A stretch of 64,000 nucleotides of DNA. Origin: SZUA-100 sp965248135. Its GTDB lineage: Bacteria; Pseudomonadota; Alphaproteobacteria; Rhizobiales; Rhizobiaceae. Of the stretch, positions 60,814-64,000 are shown in pieces. Location: assembly GCA_965248135.1 (NCBI GenBank), contig CBDFIN010000011.1, forward strand, positions 124,001 through 188,000, in the 5' to 3' direction. A program made the position numbers and the translations under genes. The notes below the pieces were generated by a model. That model did no database searches and was not told the DNA's origin. It was given only the letters and a program-made list of their open reading frames with translations. How positions within the stretch are numbered: position 1 is the stretch's first letter; every line of letters starts with the position of its first letter.

Positions 60814-61296
60814 CTATCCTCTCCAATGCAGAACACACACCAGCGTAAACAGCCTTCTTGCGGTGTCGAAATCCACTTCGATTTTTCCCTCAAGCCGGTC
60901 TTTCAGGGTTTGTGAGCCCTCATTGTGCAAACCACGGCGCCCCATGTCGATTGCCTCAATCTGGCTGAGTGACGACGATTTGATGGCCTCGTAATAGCTT
61001 TCGCAGACCAGATAATAGTCTTTGACGATGCGGCGAAACGGCGTCAGCGACAGAATGTGAACGGCAATTTGCTGCCCCCCCTCATTGGCAATGTCAAATA
61101 CCAGACGGGACTCTACTACCGAAAGGGTCAAACGGAACGGGCCATCATGATCGCCCGCCGGTCTGAACGAGTTCTCCTCGACCAGATCAAATATCGCGAC
61201 AGCCCGTTCATGCTCGACGTCGGGTGTCGAGCGACCTATCGAGGTATCGTCAAGTACCACTTCGATTAGACGGGCGTTTGTTTGTTGACCTGTCAT
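60814..61296 (-). CDS. UPF0262 family protein
   Basis: A 160-residue conserved protein of unknown function restricted mainly to alphaproteobacteria. Recognised by overall text (LIEVVLDDTSIGRSTPDVEH, then FDIANEGGQ and FRRIVKDYYLVCESYYEAIK) and by its position between hisD and the phosphatase-like gene. No signal peptide or membrane segment. It starts 3 nt after the hisD stop, and the conserved association suggests a linked function with the phosphatase. Confidence 0.9.
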   Translation of the reverse strand: MTGQQTNARLIEVVLDDTSIGRSTPDVEHERAVAIFDLVEENSFRPAGDHDGPFRLTLSVVESRLVFDIANEGGQQIAVHILSLTPFRRIVKDYYLVCESYYEAIKSSSLSQIEAIDMGRRGLHNEGSQTLKDRLEGKIEVDFDTARRLFTLVCVLHWRG

Positions 61297-61299
61297 AGC

Positions 61300-62601
61300 T
61301 CAAACACTTACAGGCTCTATTCTTGCCGCCACCGAACGACCGTGAGCATCCAGCCCTTCGGCCATTGCAAGTCGGATGGCCGCCGGACCGATCTGTTGTA
61401 GCTGATCAGGTCCGCATTTCAAGATTGACGTCCGTTTAACGTAATCCAGCACCGACAGGCCCGAGGCAAATCGCGCCGAACGGGCCGTTGGCAAAACATG
61501 ATTGGGTCCGCCGACATAGTCACCGATGGCCTCCGGCGTGTGCCGGCCGAGGAACACCGCTCCCGCGTTGCGGATGCGGGCAAACAGTGCCTCAGCATCA
61601 TCAACCGCGATTTCCAGATGTTCCGGTGCGATGCGGTCAACAAGCGCAATACAATCCTGCATGTCCTTGACCACAATGATGGCGCCATATTGGTTCCAGC
61701 TTTCGGCGGCGATTTGTTTTCTGTCTAGCATGGCCAACTGACGCAAGACCGCCTCATCAACCGCGTCGGCAAATGCCTTGCTATCGGTAATCAGGATTGA
61801 TTGGGCGGAAGCATCGTGTTCGGCTTGGGCGAGAAGGTCGATAGCCACCCAGTCCGGGTCGTTCTTTTCGTCCGCCAAAATCAAGATTTCCGACGGTCCG
61901 GCAATCATATCGATGCCCACCTTGCCAAACACCTGTCGCTTGGCGGCTGCCACATAGGCATTACCTGGGCCGACAATCTTGGCAACCGGTTGAATCGTTT
62001 GGGTGCCATAGGCGAGTGCGGCAATGGCCTGGGCGCCGCCTATACGGTAAATCTCGCTAACACCGGCCATTCGGGCGGCGGCAAGCACCAACGGGTTGAG
62101 CGCACCATCGGGGGAAGGCACCACCATGACCATTCTTTCCACTGCCGCGACCCGGGCAGGCACCGCATTCATCAATACCGAACTTGGATAACTGGCGATG
62201 CCTCCCGGCACATAAAGGCCGACACTTTCAATTGCAGTCCAGCGCCAACCCAGCTCCACCCCGATGGCATCGCTATAGCGGTCATTTGAAGGCATCTGGC
62301 GCTGATGATAGGCAACAATGCGATCGCGGGCTAGTTCAAGCGCTGCCAGGGTGTCGTCATCCACCGCCTCTATCGCCTGATCTATTTCTGCCGCAGCTAT
62401 GGGCAAATCAGCTGGCTGAAGATCAAGCCTGTCAAATCGGCTGGTATATTCAACAACCGCCGCATCGCCGCGCGAACGAACATCATCAATGATTGCGCGC
62501 ACGGTATCATCAACGTCCGGCGACATTTCCCGTTTGGCGCTGAGCAACTGATCGAACTGATCATCAAAGCCGCTCCTAGAGGCATCCAGACGCACAGCCA
62601 T
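61300..62601 (-). CDS. hisD: histidinol dehydrogenase
   Basis: Catalyses the last two steps of histidine synthesis, L-histidinol to L-histidine, with NAD+ and zinc. The 433-residue protein has VGPGNAYVAAAKRQVFG, IAGPSEILILAD, the zinc-ligand region LLAQAEHDASAQS and the catalytic pair in RIAPEHLEI. Start at ATG 62601 with GGGAA upstream; a TTG directly before it is less likely. It follows DUF2948 and precedes UPF0262, 3 nt apart. Confidence 0.96.
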   Translation of the reverse strand: MAVRLDASRSGFDDQFDQLLSAKREMSPDVDDTVRAIIDDVRSRGDAAVVEYTSRFDRLDLQPADLPIAAAEIDQAIEAVDDDTLAALELARDRIVAYHQRQMPSNDRYSDAIGVELGWRWTAIESVGLYVPGGIASYPSSVLMNAVPARVAAVERMVMVVPSPDGALNPLVLAAARMAGVSEIYRIGGAQAIAALAYGTQTIQPVAKIVGPGNAYVAAAKRQVFGKVGIDMIAGPSEILILADEKNDPDWVAIDLLAQAEHDASAQSILITDSKAFADAVDEAVLRQLAMLDRKQIAAESWNQYGAIIVVKDMQDCIALVDRIAPEHLEIAVDDAEALFARIRNAGAVFLGRHTPEAIGDYVGGPNHVLPTARSARFASGLSVLDYVKRTSILKCGPDQLQQIGPAAIRLAMAEGLDAHGRSVAARIEPVSV

Positions 62602-62631
62602 CAATCAAAGTTCCCGTATCATCGCATCCGC

Positions 62632-63081
62632 CTAGCTCATATCACCATCATGAGAGGGAAGCGAGTTGGTTTGCCAAGATGCGTTCATGTCGGTCAATTG
62701 TGCTTCGATACACTCGACCCAAAGCGACATGGTGGCGCCGCCGGCAAAGATGAGCTCGATGAAACCGGATGGATCGGCATCATCACTTTGATTATAGCGA
62801 ATGGTAAGCAGATCAAGAACCGTTTCGGGCTCTTTCTGGTTGAGCTGTTGCAGCTGCACCCGCGTCACTCTTTCAAAATGCAGCACTGCAATCCGTCGCT
62901 CAAAGGTTTTGCCTGATGCATCTCCACTTTTTTCCCAAACAAATCGATTGAGTTGCATGAAGAACCGCTGTTCTTTTTGGTTATATTTCATGCCTCCGAC
63001 TTTAAGCACGGCATCCTGCACATGGGCGGCGATGACATCCAGGTCCTGGTTGTCAAAGGCAATGAGTTTCAATCTGTTCAT
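62632..63081 (-). CDS. DUF2948 family protein
   Basis: A 149-residue conserved alphaproteobacterial protein of unknown function. The start MNRLKLIAFDNQDLDVIAAH and following VQDAVLKVGGM match the family opening. No obvious catalytic motif or export signal. ATG 63081 chosen for family fit; a GTG six codons upstream is in frame. Sits between murA and hisD, its usual place. Confidence 0.85.
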   Translation of the reverse strand: MNRLKLIAFDNQDLDVIAAHVQDAVLKVGGMKYNQKEQRFFMQLNRFVWEKSGDASGKTFERRIAVLHFERVTRVQLQQLNQKEPETVLDLLTIRYNQSDDADPSGFIELIFAGGATMSLWVECIEAQLTDMNASWQTNSLPSHDGDMS

Positions 63082-63170
63082 CAGCCCGAATTCCACCACT
63101 CAGTTAACGGCAAAGATTAGGTATAGCCAAAGGGATATGGGTGCAAGTAGTGTATCACGATTGGTGACGT

Positions 63171-64000
63171 TCACTCTTGGATGCGTTCGATCAATGCGCC
63201 GCAATCGGTGAGTTTTTCCTCAAGCGTCTCAAACCCCCGGTCGAGGTGGTATACCCGGCTGATAACCGTTTCACCTTCGGCCACAAGCCCGGCAATAACC
63301 AGCGATACCGAGGCGCGCAGATCCGTCGCCATCACCTGGGCGCCATGGAGTTGCTCAACCCCGGTTACGGTCGCCTGTTGGCCATCAAGCGAAATATCAG
63401 CGCCTAAACGGACCAGTTCCTGAACGTGCATGAAACGGTTTTCAAAGATTGTCTCGCTGATTGACGAAACACCTTCGGCGCGGGTCATCAATGCCATGAA
63501 CTGGGCTTGAAGATCGGTTGGAAATCCCGGAAAAGGATCGGTCGAAATATCGACCGGGTTGATCGAGCCGCCATTGCGGCTGACCCGAATGCCCTCATTG
63601 TCGCTTTCAATCGATGCGCCGGCATGCTCCACCGCATCTAGAGCGGATTGCAGCAAATAGGGTTGAGCACCCTTAAGATAGACATTGCCACCGGTCATGG
63701 CCGCGGCCATGGCGAAGGTGCCGGCCTCGATACGGTCGCAGACCACCCGGTGGCGTGCACCGTGGAGCGCCGTAACACCTTCGACGATGATAGTCGCAGT
63801 GCCAAGTCCGCTGATTTTCGCGCCCATCGCGTTGAGGCATTCGCCAAGATCGACCACCTCGGGTTCACGCGCAGCATTGTCGATGGTTGTCGTTCCCTTG
63901 GCCAGCGTAGCGGCCATCATCATCACATGGGTTGCACCGACCGAAATTTTGGGAAACCGATAATGCGCGCCTTTCAGTCCCTGTGGCGCCGATGCATTGA
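63171..64000 (-). CDS. murA: UDP-N-acetylglucosamine 1-carboxyvinyltransferase MurA (partial, 5' end beyond window)
   Basis: First committed enzyme of peptidoglycan synthesis, adding enolpyruvate from PEP to UDP-GlcNAc. The frame stays open to the window edge, covering roughly the last 275 residues. Visible: FPKISVGATHVMMMAATLAKG, then TTIDNAAREPEVVDL, the DRIEAGTFAMAAAMTGG and FPTDLQAQFMALM blocks and DLRASVSLVIAGL near the end. The catalytic Cys115 loop lies outside the window. The last member of this conserved block before the edge; DUF2948 follows downstream after about 90 bp. Confidence 0.95.
   Translation of the reverse strand, partial: NASAPQGLKGAHYRFPKISVGATHVMMMAATLAKGTTTIDNAAREPEVVDLGECLNAMGAKISGLGTATIIVEGVTALHGARHRVVCDRIEAGTFAMAAAMTGGNVYLKGAQPYLLQSALDAVEHAGASIESDNEGIRVSRNGGSINPVDISTDPFPGFPTDLQAQFMALMTRAEGVSSISETIFENRFMHVQELVRLGADISLDGQQATVTGVEQLHGAQVMATDLRASVSLVIAGLVAEGETVISRVYHLDRGFETLEEKLTDCGALIERIQE

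Noticed and set aside
1..64000. tRNA or rRNA genes
   Set aside because: I looked through the intergenic stretches and saw no cloverleaf with a TTCGA-type T-loop or rRNA-like sequence; a tRNAscan-SE run would settle it.

Overview
The window looks like a chromosomal segment of an alphaproteobacterium of the Hyphomicrobiales (Rhizobiales). This is inferred from gene order and protein families, not from a marker search. Typical blocks are murA–DUF2948–hisD–UPF0262–phosphatase–infA–maf, then lgt–midA–pgeF–M24–lipoprotein–prs–rplY–pth–ychF, and trxB followed by a VtlR/LsrB-type LysR gene with an AbcR-like sRNA candidate. Coding density is high. Many genes overlap by 4 nt (ATGA or TTGA).

Layout. 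1-12252 (minus): a glycogen operon in the order frk–glgP–glgB–glgC–glgA–(pgm relic)–glgX–GH13 glucosidase. The phosphoglucomutase gene between glgA and glgX is reduced to an 86-codon in-frame fusion of its two ends. 12673-15745: a LysR regulator with an SMP-30/strictosidine-synthase-like gene, followed by decayed DNA: a truncated GPH sugar transporter ending in a 39-bp inverted repeat, and a dead acyl-CoA ligase. 15964-26586: housekeeping genes (hemF, lgt, midA, pgeF, prs, rplY, pth, ychF) and a tandem pair of unrecognised 43-residue proteins. 26963-29594: an alpha/beta hydrolase, an ornithine-cyclodeaminase-like protein and a dienelactone hydrolase-like protein. 29613-36861: a GlxA/CdhR-type regulator divergent from a BKACE enzyme, L-carnitine dehydrogenase, acyl-CoA dehydrogenase, NDP-forming acyl-CoA synthetase and a CaiD-like hydratase. 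Together these can be read as a gamma-butyrobetaine/carnitine to betainyl-CoA plus acetoacetate route. 37120-39900: uvrB with an apparent 5' frameshift. 39995-46362: a PAS-LuxR regulator divergent from a complete branched-chain-type ABC importer and a hydrolase, substrate unknown. 46359-48686: malic enzyme. 48679-54378: a urate-to-ureidoglycolate cluster (puuD, uraH, a puuE-uraD fusion, ureidoglycine aminohydrolase and an NCS2 purine permease). 54773-58100: pirin, a small membrane protein, trxB and lysR. 58225-59141: the sRNA candidate and a dense array of CTAG-bounded palindromes. 59252-64000: the maf–infA–hisD–murA block, with murA running off the end.

Two themes stand out. First, gene erosion is frequent: five clear relics (pgm, GPH transporter, acyl-CoA ligase, MaoC-like dehydratase, LysR) lie among intact operons, plus a frameshift in uvrB. 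Second, intergenic DNA carries several repeat families: CTAG-bounded palindromes, a 146-bp element in two copies, and an inverted CCCCCACCCGAA repeat pair. The best candidates for undescribed biology are the tandem 43-residue proteins (17730-18028), the butyrobetaine/carnitine cluster built around an NDP-forming ligase, and the orphan PAS-LuxR/ABC importer/hydrolase unit.
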